This document shows positions 45,996 to 54,134 of a DNA stretch of 64,000 bases, one piece after another. Origin of the DNA: Terrisporobacter mayombei (GTDB taxonomy: Bacteria; Bacillota; Clostridia; Peptostreptococcales; Peptostreptococcaceae). Numbering within the stretch: the stretch's first letter is position 1; each line of letters opens with the position of its first letter. The notes under the pieces are model-generated. The model saw only the letters and a list, made by a program, of their open reading frames with translations. It searched no databases and was not told the DNA's origin. Made by a program: the position numbers and the translations under genes. The DNA lies in assembly GCF_014333445.1 (NCBI RefSeq), contig NZ_JACRYU010000018.1, positions 42,670 to 106,669 on the forward strand, written 5' to 3'.

Positions 45996-46850
45996 ATGAA
46001 AGAGGGAGATATAGTAGTTAGAAAGTCTTATAATAAAGATATTATTTTTAAAATAACAGGATTTTCTAAGGATGAAGATAATAAAAAAATAGCTATATTA
46101 AAAGGTGTAGCTTTTAGAGTTATAGCAGATGCTTATTTAGATGATTTAGAAAAAGTAGAAGAAAGCGATATGAGAAATGTTTTAATTGATAAGAATGTTG
46201 AAAGTTTATTATATAGATCAGTGGTAAATGCTAGGGAAAGACAAAAAAAAATGTATAGGGGAGTACCAAAGTTACAAGCTAGTAATAATGTGTATGGAGT
46301 GCCAGGAAAAGTCCTTCAAATAGATGGAGATAAAGAATACTTAAAGATATGCTTAGATGTTTATACAGAGCTGGGAATACCTGCGGTAGGAGTTGCAATA
46401 CCAGAAGCTAATCAGTATAAGGAAGTAAGAGCGCTGCTAGAAAAGCATAAACCAGATATACTGGTAATAACAGGGCACGATGCAATAACATCTAAAAAAT
46501 CAAGTTTAAAGGATATAAATAATTATAAAAATTCTTATAACTTTATAAAGACTGTTAAGGAGGCAAGAAAATGGCAGCCTGATTTTGATAGTTTGGTTAT
46601 ATTTGCCGGAGCATGTCAATCTAATTATGAGCAAATAATGAAAGCTGGAGCTAACTATGCAAGCTCTCCAGGAAGAATAATGATACATGCCTTAGATCCT
46701 GTATTTATAGTTGAAAAAATAGCTTGTTCCAGAATAGATATGGTTGTACCTATAGAGGAAGTAATAGAGCAAACTATAACTGGATATAAGGGTATAGGTG
46801 GTTATGAAACAAGAGGAAAATTTAGATGGGCAATGCCTAGATTAATATAA
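45996..46850 (+). CDS. yabG: Sporulation-specific protease YabG
   Basis: A 284-residue protease that processes spore coat and germination proteins. 'KEGDIVVRKSYNKDIIFKIT' at the N-terminus and the central 'KVLQIDGDKEYLKICLDVYT' and 'LVITGHDAITSKKSSLKD' are characteristic, as is the late 'FAGACQSNYEQIMKAGANYA' (about residues 203-222). I chose ATG 45996 behind a perfect AAGGAGG; the longer frame from 45930 lacks one. Expression is expected late in the mother cell, though I could not place a sigma-K promoter with certainty. Followed by veg, as in related clostridia. Confidence 0.93.
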   Translation: MKEGDIVVRKSYNKDIIFKITGFSKDEDNKKIAILKGVAFRVIADAYLDDLEKVEESDMRNVLIDKNVESLLYRSVVNARERQKKMYRGVPKLQASNNVYGVPGKVLQIDGDKEYLKICLDVYTELGIPAVGVAIPEANQYKEVRALLEKHKPDILVITGHDAITSKKSSLKDINNYKNSYNFIKTVKEARKWQPDFDSLVIFAGACQSNYEQIMKAGANYASSPGRIMIHALDPVFIVEKIACSRIDMVVPIEEVIEQTITGYKGIGGYETRGKFRWAMPRLI

Positions 46851-46904
46851 TTTTTTATTTAAAATAATATTTAAAAAATAATACTGTATTCTTTAAAAAT
46901 ACTA

Positions 46905-46933
46905 TTGACAAGTGTTGAAAAAATATATAAAAT
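46905..46933 (+). promoter_or_regulatory. veg upstream promoter P1
   Basis: TTGACA (46905-46910), a 17-bp spacer and TAAAAT (46928-46933). It lies 44 nt upstream of P2. Confidence 0.65.
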
Positions 46934-46948
46934 AGTTAGTTAAAACAT

Positions 46949-46977
46949 TTGACAACACCTTCTTTTTGTGATATTAT
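46949..46977 (+). promoter_or_regulatory. veg downstream promoter P2
   Basis: TTGACA (46949-46954), an exact 17-bp spacer and TATTAT (46972-46977). A near-consensus sigma-A promoter 31 nt before the veg start codon. Confidence 0.8.
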
Positions 46978-47008
46978 GTAAACATAGAAACTAGAAGAGG
47001 GTGATATT

Positions 47009-47287
47009 ATGGCTACTATTCAAACTTTGGATAATATTAGATTAAGTTTGGAAAAACATCTAGGTAAGAAGATTCTGTTAAAAGCAAATAAGGGAAGAAA
47101 ACAAATAACAACTAAGAGGGGAATTTTAGAGAATGTATACCCTAGTGTGTTTATAGTAAAGTTAGAAGCTAACGGAAGTGAATATCAAAGAGTATCATAT
47201 AGTTACTCAGATTTATTAACTGAAAATGTTAAAGTAAAAGTTTTTAAAGAAGAAAAGATGACTGAAGATAAATTAAATGTGAGTTAA
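47009..47287 (+). CDS. veg: Veg protein
   Basis: A 92-residue small SH3-like beta-barrel protein. The core 'LRANKGRKQ'-like stretch (here 'LLKANKGRKQITTKRGILE') and 'YPSVFIVKL' match the Veg family, highly expressed in Bacillus and linked to biofilm formation and spore outgrowth. GAGGGTG precedes the ATG. Tandem near-consensus promoters and a strong terminator frame it as an independently and strongly expressed gene between yabG and the SPOCS/LysM gene. Confidence 0.92.
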   Translation: MATIQTLDNIRLSLEKHLGKKILLKANKGRKQITTKRGILENVYPSVFIVKLEANGSEYQRVSYSYSDLLTENVKVKVFKEEKMTEDKLNVS

Positions 47288-47324
47288 AAATTATACCTAT
47301 TAAATTAGGTGTAATTTTTTTTTT
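47288..47324 (+). terminator. veg terminator
   Basis: AAATTATACCTA pairs with TAGGTGTAATTT (one U-G) around a 6-nt loop, followed by a T-run. Confidence 0.9.
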
Positions 47325-47379
47325 ATCTCTTAAATATAAATATAGTGTGATAGTTTATTTATATTTAGGAGGGACAAAT

Positions 47380-48930
47380 ATGGAGCTAATTAAAGATATA
47401 ATCAAAATAGATAGCAGAATGGATTTTGGTAAGTATCAGACATTTATTGAGTCTGAGGTTGTAGTACCAGATGTTAAATCAGATGTATATGAGATTGTGG
47501 ATACTCAAGGGTACATAGCATTGAGTAAAATTGATATTTCAGATGGAAAACTTGTTTGTAGAGGAAGTTTTAATTACAATGTAATGTACATTGCAGATGA
47601 TAAGAGTACATTATCTAATGTTTGTGGAAGGATTGATATCAATGAGGTTATAGAAAAAGATACTATAGTTCAAGATATGGAACATATGTTATATCCTGAG
47701 GTAGAACATGTTGATTGCACAATAATGAATGAAAGAAAAATAAGAGTAGGAGCTCTTATTAATATCAAAGGTAGTTTATTTGAAAAACAAAGATTAGATA
47801 TAGTTAAAGATGTTTCTCAAGTTGAATGTATTCAAAAACATAGAAAAGAAATAGTTTATCAAGATATCGTAGGAATAGAAAAAACAGAAAGTGTAATAAG
47901 AGATACAATAGCGATAAGTTCAGAAGAAGTTAGTGCGATAATAAATGTAGCTCCTATTGTAAAAGTTAAAGAAAGTAGAATAGCTGATAACAAGGTAATA
48001 ATTGGTGGAGTATTAAGTATTAGTCCTTTAGCTTGTACTTATGATGGAGATATTGTTGAATTGGATAAAGTAAATATGGACTTTACTCAGTTTATAGAAG
48101 TTCCAGGTGCATTTGATGGAATGAAAGAAGAAACTATACTAAGTATAGGTGACTTTAATTATAATTTTAAACAAAATGCTGAAAGTAATACTTGTATGCT
48201 AGAAATAGAATGCACAGTATGCTGTAAAGTAAAAGTTACTGATGAGGTAACAAGGGAAGTGTTGCAAGATGCTTATTCACCTCAGAAAATAGTAAAATTT
48301 GATCATAGATTAATAAATTTAAATAAAGAATTATGTACAATGACAGAAAATTTTACTATTAGAGAAACTTTAAACAATGATTACGATAATGTTGAAATAA
48401 AAGATATAGTTAGTGTATGCCCATCTATATCAATAGAAAATGCATATATTGAAGGAAATAAGAGTATTATACAAGGTATAATAAAAGCTGTTGTGCTATT
48501 TGTGCCTGTTGAAGGCGAAAAAATGATTTATAAAATATCAGAAGAAATTCCTTTTGAAAATGATATCAATATTGAAAATTTAACAGATACTTGTTCAATA
48601 TTTAATACAGTATGTATAGATAGAGTTGAAACGGATTTAAATAGAGATCAAATTGATATAGTTATAAAAGTTAAGAGATTCACAGAAGCTGTTGATAAGA
48701 AATCAGAAAGTTTTATTATAAAAGGTGAGGATCAAGGCGAGTATGATCTTTCTAAAGCTCCAAGTATTATAGTTTATATTTGCAAAGAAGGGGATAATCT
48801 TTGGAATATAGCTAAGAAATACAATACTACTGAGGAAGAAATTTCTCAAGTTAATGAAATTAAGGTTGATGAACCTATAAAGCCAGGCAAATGCTTGATT
48901 TTACAAAAGAAGGCACTTCAATCAAATTAG
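47380..48930 (+). CDS. SPOCS (DUF3794) and LysM domain protein
   Basis: A 516-residue protein. Three DUF3794/SPOCS-type beta repeats occupy about residues 30-450, each with a 'V.G.I.V...Y' rhythm. The C-terminal LysM domain is 'YICKEGDNLWNIAKKYNTTE' (about residues 464-483) and probably binds peptidoglycan or cortex. The family belongs to spore envelope proteins (compare SpoVID, SipL). No signal peptide is seen. ATG 47380 follows TAGGAGGG; the upstream in-frame ATG at 47347 is rejected. It is probably a morphogenetic or coat-associated protein, consistent with yabG nearby. Confidence 0.87.
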   Translation: MELIKDIIKIDSRMDFGKYQTFIESEVVVPDVKSDVYEIVDTQGYIALSKIDISDGKLVCRGSFNYNVMYIADDKSTLSNVCGRIDINEVIEKDTIVQDMEHMLYPEVEHVDCTIMNERKIRVGALINIKGSLFEKQRLDIVKDVSQVECIQKHRKEIVYQDIVGIEKTESVIRDTIAISSEEVSAIINVAPIVKVKESRIADNKVIIGGVLSISPLACTYDGDIVELDKVNMDFTQFIEVPGAFDGMKEETILSIGDFNYNFKQNAESNTCMLEIECTVCCKVKVTDEVTREVLQDAYSPQKIVKFDHRLINLNKELCTMTENFTIRETLNNDYDNVEIKDIVSVCPSISIENAYIEGNKSIIQGIIKAVVLFVPVEGEKMIYKISEEIPFENDINIENLTDTCSIFNTVCIDRVETDLNRDQIDIVIKVKRFTEAVDKKSESFIIKGEDQGEYDLSKAPSIIVYICKEGDNLWNIAKKYNTTEEEISQVNEIKVDEPIKPGKCLILQKKALQSN

Positions 48931-48937
48931 TAAATTG

Positions 48938-48985
48938 ACAAAAACAAAATAATAGGGGATAAAACCCCTATTATTTTGTTTTTGT
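48938..48985. terminator. Very strong bidirectional-looking terminator
   Basis: A perfect 21-bp stem (48938-48958 with 48965-48985) around ATAAAA. It separates the SPOCS/LysM gene from ispE. Confidence 0.9.
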
Positions 48986-49046
48986 AGTATAATAATTATT
49001 GTTAAAAATGCACCGTACTAAGTGTAAGACGTACAGGGAGGAAAAG

Positions 49047-49928
49047 ATGAATTCTATACATTTAAAAAGTAGAGCTAAAATTAATTTATCTATAGATGTT
49101 TTAGGAAAAAGAGAAGATGGTTATCATTTAGTAGAAATGATAATGCAGACCATAGATTTATATGATAATATAAAAATTTCTTCTTTAAATGAAAATAAAA
49201 TAATAATAAAAAGTAATAGTTTAGAGATACCTCTAAATAATGATAATATTGTATATAAAGCAGCAAATTTAATAAAAAATAAGTTTAATATAGATTGTGG
49301 TGTAGAAATATATATAGAAAAAAATATACCTATAGCAGCTGGTATGGCAGGCGGAAGTAGTAATGCAGCAGCAGTATTGGTTGGTCTAAATAATCTTTGG
49401 GGTTTGGGATTAAATGAAGAAGAATTAAAAAAAATAGGATTAAAATTAGGTGCCGATGTACCATTTTGTATTTCAGGACAAGCTGCATTAGCTGAGAATA
49501 TAGGTGAAAAACTAACTAAAATAGAGGGGTTAAGTGAAAATACTTTTATTTTAGTATGTAAACCAGACTTATTTGTATCGACAAAGGAAATTTATGAAGC
49601 GATTGATTCTAAAGAAATAGAAAGAAGACCTAATAATAAACTATTAATAAATTTATTAAAAGAAAAGGATATAGAAGGACTAAGTCGAAATATGTATAAT
49701 GTCTTAGAAGAAGTTACTAAGGACAAATACCCAGTAATTGATAAGATTGAACGAATTATGATGCAAAATAATGCATTGGGATCTATGATGAGTGGTAGTG
49801 GACCAACAGTTTTTGGATTATATGATAAAAAAGAATATGCTGAAAGATGTAAAAAAATATTACTTCAAGAATTTAAACAGGTTTATGTAGTAAAAAGTAA
49901 TAATAAGGGGGTTGAGTTAGATGGATAG
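49047..49928 (+). CDS. ispE: 4-diphosphocytidyl-2-C-methyl-D-erythritol kinase
   Basis: A 293-residue GHMP kinase of the non-mevalonate isoprenoid pathway. 'SRAKINLSIDVLGKREDGYH' at the N-terminus and the ATP-loop 'IPIAAGMAGGSSNAAAVL' (about residues 93-110) are diagnostic, and 'MSGSGPTVFG' near residue 250 is the third GHMP motif. ATG 49047 is used behind AGGGAGG; an upstream in-frame ATG at 48999 has none. Its last 8 nt overlap the start of a GntR regulator gene, implying translational coupling. Confidence 0.95.
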   Translation: MNSIHLKSRAKINLSIDVLGKREDGYHLVEMIMQTIDLYDNIKISSLNENKIIIKSNSLEIPLNNDNIVYKAANLIKNKFNIDCGVEIYIEKNIPIAAGMAGGSSNAAAVLVGLNNLWGLGLNEEELKKIGLKLGADVPFCISGQAALAENIGEKLTKIEGLSENTFILVCKPDLFVSTKEIYEAIDSKEIERRPNNKLLINLLKEKDIEGLSRNMYNVLEEVTKDKYPVIDKIERIMMQNNALGSMMSGSGPTVFGLYDKKEYAERCKKILLQEFKQVYVVKSNNKGVELDG

Positions 49929-50592
49929 TTTGAATAAATTAAATTTAGACAATTATAAGCCATTAAGAGATGTAGTTTTTGAAAATTTAAGAACTGCTAT
50001 ATTAGAGGGGAACTTAAAAGCGGGGCAAAGACTAATGGAGGTTCAGCTAGCTGAACAGTTAGGGGTAAGTAGAACACCGATTAGAGAAGCGATTAGAAAA
50101 TTAGAGCTTGAAGGTTTAGTCGTGATGCTACCTAGAAAAGGTGCTTATGTAGCTAATATGTCATTTAAAGATTTAATAGATGTATTAGAGATAAGAGCAA
50201 CTTTAGAAGGATTAGCGGCATCTTTAGCAGCTGAAAGGAGAAATGACGAAGATGTTATTAAACTTGAAAAAGTAGCTAAAGAATTTGAAGAAGGTGTCAG
50301 AAATGCAGATATAGAAGTTGTTTTGAAGAAGGATGTAGAATTCCATGAAAATATATTTTTAATGGCGAATAATAAAAAACTATATCATCTAATAACATCT
50401 TTATGGGAGCAGGTGCATAGATTTAGAGTTATGTATGTCTCAAATAATGAAGCATCTCTAAGTTTAGTTGACGAGCATAAAAGAATCTTAGACGCTATAA
50501 AGAATGGAGATTGTGAACTAGCTAAAAAATATGCTACACAGCATATTGAATTAGCAGAGCAGTTCTTTATGGAAAATACAATAAATAACTAA
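49921..50592 (+). CDS. GntR-family regulator with FCD domain
   Basis: A 223-residue regulator. The N-terminal winged helix reads 'FENLRTAILEGNLKAGQRLM' and 'LAEQLGVSRTPIREAIRKLE' (about residues 20-61). The C-terminal all-helical FCD domain has ligand- and metal-binding positions in 'DVEFHENIFLMANNKK' and 'VDEHKRILDAI' (His residues). The effector is probably a small carboxylate. It overlaps ispE by 8 nt, an unusual pairing that is conserved in relatives as far as I recall. The target genes are not known from this window. Confidence 0.9.
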   Translation: MDSLNKLNLDNYKPLRDVVFENLRTAILEGNLKAGQRLMEVQLAEQLGVSRTPIREAIRKLELEGLVVMLPRKGAYVANMSFKDLIDVLEIRATLEGLAASLAAERRNDEDVIKLEKVAKEFEEGVRNADIEVVLKKDVEFHENIFLMANNKKLYHLITSLWEQVHRFRVMYVSNNEASLSLVDEHKRILDAIKNGDCELAKKYATQHIELAEQFFMENTINN

Positions 50593-50610
50593 TAAAAATG
50601 AATCATATTT

Positions 50611-50638
50611 AAAAGAAGGGTGAACCTTCTTTTTTTGT
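50611..50638 (+). terminator. Terminator after gntR-type gene
   Basis: AAAGAAGG pairs with CCTTCTTT around GTGAA, followed by TTTTT. Confidence 0.85.
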
Positions 50639-50696
50639 ATAAAAATTTAATTAATGGATACACTCAAAATATAAATAAATTTTGAGGGGGATTAAT

Positions 50697-51353
50697 ATGA
50701 AGATACAAAGTATTAAGTATAGAGTAGGAATATTAATAAGTATATTAATTGGGTTAATTATAATAATAACTTTAGTTATAGGAGGAGAAGTAAAACGTAT
50801 AGAAGCTTGTACATATGACTATAAAGAAAAGCTGATAAGATTTCATGTTATAGCTAATAGTGATACTGAAGAAGATCAACAATTAAAATTAAAAGTTAGG
50901 GATGCGGTTGTATCATACTTACAACCTAAATTAGAAAATTCTTCTTCTATAGAAGAAAGTGAAAAGATAATAAAGAGTGAATATGATAACCTAGAAAAAA
51001 TAAGTAGGAATATTATAGATAAAAATGGATATGACTATAATGTTGAAATTGGATTGAAGTATAGTAATTTTCCAGCAAAGCAATACTCTAGTGTTGTGTT
51101 ACCAGCAGGTAAATATAAAGCATTAAAAATAATAATAGGAGAAGGTAAGGGAAAAAATTGGTGGTGTGTAATGTTTCCTCCACTATGTTTTGTTGATGAT
51201 GAAAATGGAGTGATAGATGAGAAAACAGATCAAAAATTAAAAGAAATACTTTCACCAAAAGAATATGAGTTAATAATGGCTAAAAATAAATCAGAAGTAA
51301 AGAGTTTAAAGTTTAAATTTAAAATAGCAGAATTATTTCAAGGGAAATTCTAA
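50697..51353 (+). CDS. spoIIR: Stage II sporulation protein R
   Basis: A 218-residue secreted forespore signalling protein that triggers SpoIIGA processing of pro-sigma-E. An N-terminal hydrophobic segment (about residues 8-30) precedes 'LIRFHVIANSDTEEDQQLKL', the family hallmark near residue 47, and 'VLPAGKYKALKIIIGEGKGK' with 'NWWCVMFPPLCFVD' near residue 160. ATG 50697 lies behind GAGGGGG; the in-frame TTG at 50682 overlaps that site. Sigma-F control is expected. Confidence 0.93.
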   Translation: MKIQSIKYRVGILISILIGLIIIITLVIGGEVKRIEACTYDYKEKLIRFHVIANSDTEEDQQLKLKVRDAVVSYLQPKLENSSSIEESEKIIKSEYDNLEKISRNIIDKNGYDYNVEIGLKYSNFPAKQYSSVVLPAGKYKALKIIIGEGKGKNWWCVMFPPLCFVDDENGVIDEKTDQKLKEILSPKEYELIMAKNKSEVKSLKFKFKIAELFQGKF

Positions 51354-51383
51354 AAATTAGAACAAAAAGGAGTGACTTTTACT

Positions 51384-51908
51384 ATGGACAGGTGCTATAA
51401 AACAATTATAGTATCATTATTATTTTTGGTAAGTGTAATTATACCTATGAATAGAGTAAATGCATTGGAATACTACTATTTAGATAATAAATCGGATAAT
51501 CGCTTTGTGGAAGTAGAAGATGAAGAAGATAAAAAAGAAGCAGTAATAAATTTAAATGATGAAGAGATAATATTACTATCAAAACTAGTAGCAGCAGAAG
51601 CTAGAGGAGAAAGTTATGAAGGACAAGTTGCAGTTGCAGCAGTTGTTATAAATAGGGTGAAGGACTCTAGGTTTCCGAATTCTTTAGAAGGTGTTATATA
51701 TCAAAAAAATGCATTTTCGGTAGTTCGAAATGGGACTATAAATGCTGAACCAACTAGTTCAACATATAGAGCGGCCCAAGAAGCTTTATATGGTAATGAC
51801 CCAACTAATAATGCTATATATTTTTGGAATCCTGATATTTCAACTTGTAATTGGATAAATAGGTTGAGTCCTCATTTAAGAATAGGAAATCATGTTTTTG
51901 CTAAATAA
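51384..51908 (+). CDS. sleB: SleB/CwlJ-type cell wall hydrolase
   Basis: A 174-residue exported hydrolase. The signal or anchor segment (about residues 7-30) is followed by a short acidic linker and the Hydrolase_2 domain, 'LLSKLVAAEARGESYEGQVA' with the catalytic Glu at about residue 72, then 'VINRVKDSRFPNSLEGVIYQ' and the C-terminal 'IYFWNPDIS' stretch. It is a lytic transglycosylase-like cortex hydrolase acting in germination or sporulation. It lacks the N-terminal peptidoglycan-binding domain of Bacillus SleB. ATG 51384 is chosen over GTG 51372, which overlaps the AAGGAG site. Confidence 0.82.
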   Translation: MDRCYKTIIVSLLFLVSVIIPMNRVNALEYYYLDNKSDNRFVEVEDEEDKKEAVINLNDEEIILLSKLVAAEARGESYEGQVAVAAVVINRVKDSRFPNSLEGVIYQKNAFSVVRNGTINAEPTSSTYRAAQEALYGNDPTNNAIYFWNPDISTCNWINRLSPHLRIGNHVFAK

Positions 51909-51933
51909 CATGCAAAAGACTTAATATAAATAA

Positions 51934-51967
51934 AAATAAAGGAGTAATACTCCTTTATTTTTTTTAT
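51934..51967 (+). terminator. Terminator after sleB-like gene
   Basis: AAATAAAGGAGT pairs perfectly with ACTCCTTTATTT around AAT, followed by TTTTT. Confidence 0.9.
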
Positions 51968-52052
51968 AAAATAAATTATAATTATCATTTAGATAACTAA
52001 ATTAACAGAAATGTTTTACTTATAAAAAGCCATATTTAAAGGAGGTAATGTA

Positions 52053-52457
52053 TTGGAAGTTAAAATTAATATCCATACTATTCAATATAATGAATATGGA
52101 GAGACAGATAATATAAAAGTTAATGCTACGGGAACTTTATATGAAAAAAAAGATAATACTTATGTAGTTTATAAAGAAAATCAAGATAATCAAGAAACGA
52201 CAACTTCAATAAAAATAGAAGATGATAAAGTTACGATAAGAAGATTTGGAGAAACTAATTCTACAATGACTTTTAAAGAAAATGATGTAACGAAATCTAA
52301 TTATTTAACACCGCAAGGTATGTTTATTATAGAAGTAAAAACTAATAAGTTAAATATAAATATGAAAGAAAACATAGAAGTGGATATAGATTATAATATA
52401 GAGATAATGGATATGTTTAAAGGTCGTAATCTGATAAAGTTAAATATTTGTAAATAG
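52053..52457 (+). CDS. DUF1934-family beta-barrel protein (YwiB-like)
   Basis: A 134-residue protein of alternating beta strands: 'VKINIHTIQYNEYGETDNIK' opens, and 'VTIRRFGETNSTMTFKENDV' followed by 'GMFIIEVKTNKLNIN' match the calycin-like DUF1934 family, role unknown. TTG 52053 is used behind a perfect AAAGGAGG. It is often near sporulation or arginine tRNA synthetase genes in Firmicutes; here it lies between sleB and tilS. Confidence 0.85.
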   Translation: MEVKINIHTIQYNEYGETDNIKVNATGTLYEKKDNTYVVYKENQDNQETTTSIKIEDDKVTIRRFGETNSTMTFKENDVTKSNYLTPQGMFIIEVKTNKLNINMKENIEVDIDYNIEIMDMFKGRNLIKLNICK

Positions 52458-52497
52458 TATAGTCACTAAAAATAAATATTTTTAATCAAATAAAATT

Positions 52498-52527
52498 AAA
52501 GGTAGTTAAAATACTACCTTTTGTTTC
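52498..52527 (+). terminator. Terminator after DUF1934 gene
   Basis: AAAGGTAGT pairs perfectly with ACTACCTTT around TAAAAT, followed by TGTTTC. Confidence 0.8.
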
Positions 52528-52716
52528 ATTTATTTGTTATCATTATAACTATAGCATTTGAAATATTCTTTAAAATAGGATATAAAATAAACAAGGATTT
52601 GAAGTTTTTTTATAGAAAATAGTACTAGTAGTTAAGAATTTCATTAATTTAAATTATACATTAAGTAAGACGATTAAATTAATTATGGATAAAATTAATT
52701 GTAAGAGGGATAAAAT

Positions 52717-54102
52717 ATGATATTTGATAAAACACTAAGTACAATACATAAATATAACCTAATTGAAAAGGGAGATAAAATTGTTTTAGGTCTTTCTGGA
52801 GGTCCTGATTCAGTTTGCTTGTTACATATATTGCATAGATTGAAGGATGTTTTAGACATAGAAGTTTATGCAGCTCATCTAAATCATCAAATAAGAGGCT
52901 TAGAAGCTCAGAAAGATGCTTTATATATTTCTAAGCTGTGTGAAAGTATGGGAATTACTTTTTTTGTTAAGTCTATAAATGTTCCACAGTACTGTAAAGA
53001 AAATAAGTTATCATTAGAAGATGGAGCAAGAAAACTTAGATATGAAATGTTCTTTGAAATAAAAGAGAGCCTTAAGGCTGATAAGATAGCAATTGCCCAT
53101 AATATGAATGATCAGGCTGAAACTGTTTTAATGCGTATGATGAGAGGAACAGGGCTTCAAGGATTAAAAGGAATCGATTACATAAGAGATGATGTTATAA
53201 TTAGGCCTATATTGGGAATTGAAAGAGATGAAATAGAGGCTTATTGTGAACAGTATAGTTTAAATCCAAGAATAGATGCCACCAATTTAGAAAGTATATA
53301 TACTAGAAATAAAATTAGGCTAGAACTTATTCCATATATGAAAGATAATTTTAATTCTAATGTAACAGAAGCGATAGTAAGAATGAGTGATAGTCTTAGA
53401 ATAGATAATGATTTTATTGAAAGTGAAGCATTAAATAAGTATGAAGAAGTAACTTGTATTAATGGAGAGAATTTATATATAAATTTAGATAAATATATAA
53501 AATTACATAAATCACTAAAGAGTAGAATTATTAGGCATGGAATAAAATATATTTTAGGAGATACAAATTTTATAGATCAAAAACATATAGAAGAAGTATT
53601 TGATTTAGAAGGAGAAAATAAAATAGATAAAAAAATAGTTCTTCCAAGAGGATTATTTGTTTATAGAAAAAAAGATAAGCTAGTTTTTACAACTAAAGAA
53701 ATTGTAATTGAAGAAACTGAGTTTACTTATAAGATACCCGTTAATGGATTTGTCAAAATAAATGAAGCAAATATTATTATAGAAACAGAAAAGATGCCTA
53801 TAAATAGATATAAAGCTTTGAAAAAAGATAAATCATTAAAATGGTTTGATTACAATAAAATAAAAGGGGGGGTAATTGTAAGAAACAGAAAAGCAGGGGA
53901 TAAAATAAAACTTTCTATGGGAAGTAAAAAATTAAAACAATTATTTATAGATTTAAAAGTGCCTAAAGATCAAAGAAGTAAGATTCCTATAATTCAAGAT
54001 GATAATGGAATTTTATGTGTTGGGGACTTTAGAAATAGTGAAGAATATAAAATTGATGAAACTACAAAAGAAGTCTTAAAGATTTGCTTTAAGAAAATTT
54101 AG
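52717..54102 (+). CDS. tilS: tRNA(Ile)-lysidine synthetase
   Basis: A 461-residue enzyme that converts the wobble C of tRNA-Ile(CAU) to lysidine. The N-type ATP pyrophosphatase loop 'VLGLSGGPDSVCLLHIL' lies at about residues 23-39, 'AHLNHQIRGLEAQKD' and 'AIAHNMNDQAETVLMRMMRG' follow, and the C-terminal TilS domain includes 'VRNRKAGDKIKLSMGSKKLK'. Full-length. The ftsH gene follows 32 nt later; the hpt gene often found between them in Firmicutes is absent here. Confidence 0.95.
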   Translation: MIFDKTLSTIHKYNLIEKGDKIVLGLSGGPDSVCLLHILHRLKDVLDIEVYAAHLNHQIRGLEAQKDALYISKLCESMGITFFVKSINVPQYCKENKLSLEDGARKLRYEMFFEIKESLKADKIAIAHNMNDQAETVLMRMMRGTGLQGLKGIDYIRDDVIIRPILGIERDEIEAYCEQYSLNPRIDATNLESIYTRNKIRLELIPYMKDNFNSNVTEAIVRMSDSLRIDNDFIESEALNKYEEVTCINGENLYINLDKYIKLHKSLKSRIIRHGIKYILGDTNFIDQKHIEEVFDLEGENKIDKKIVLPRGLFVYRKKDKLVFTTKEIVIEETEFTYKIPVNGFVKINEANIIIETEKMPINRYKALKKDKSLKWFDYNKIKGGVIVRNRKAGDKIKLSMGSKKLKQLFIDLKVPKDQRSKIPIIQDDNGILCVGDFRNSEEYKIDETTKEVLKICFKKI

Positions 54103-54134
54103 AATGAAAACAACTTATGAAAGGAGGGCTTCTT

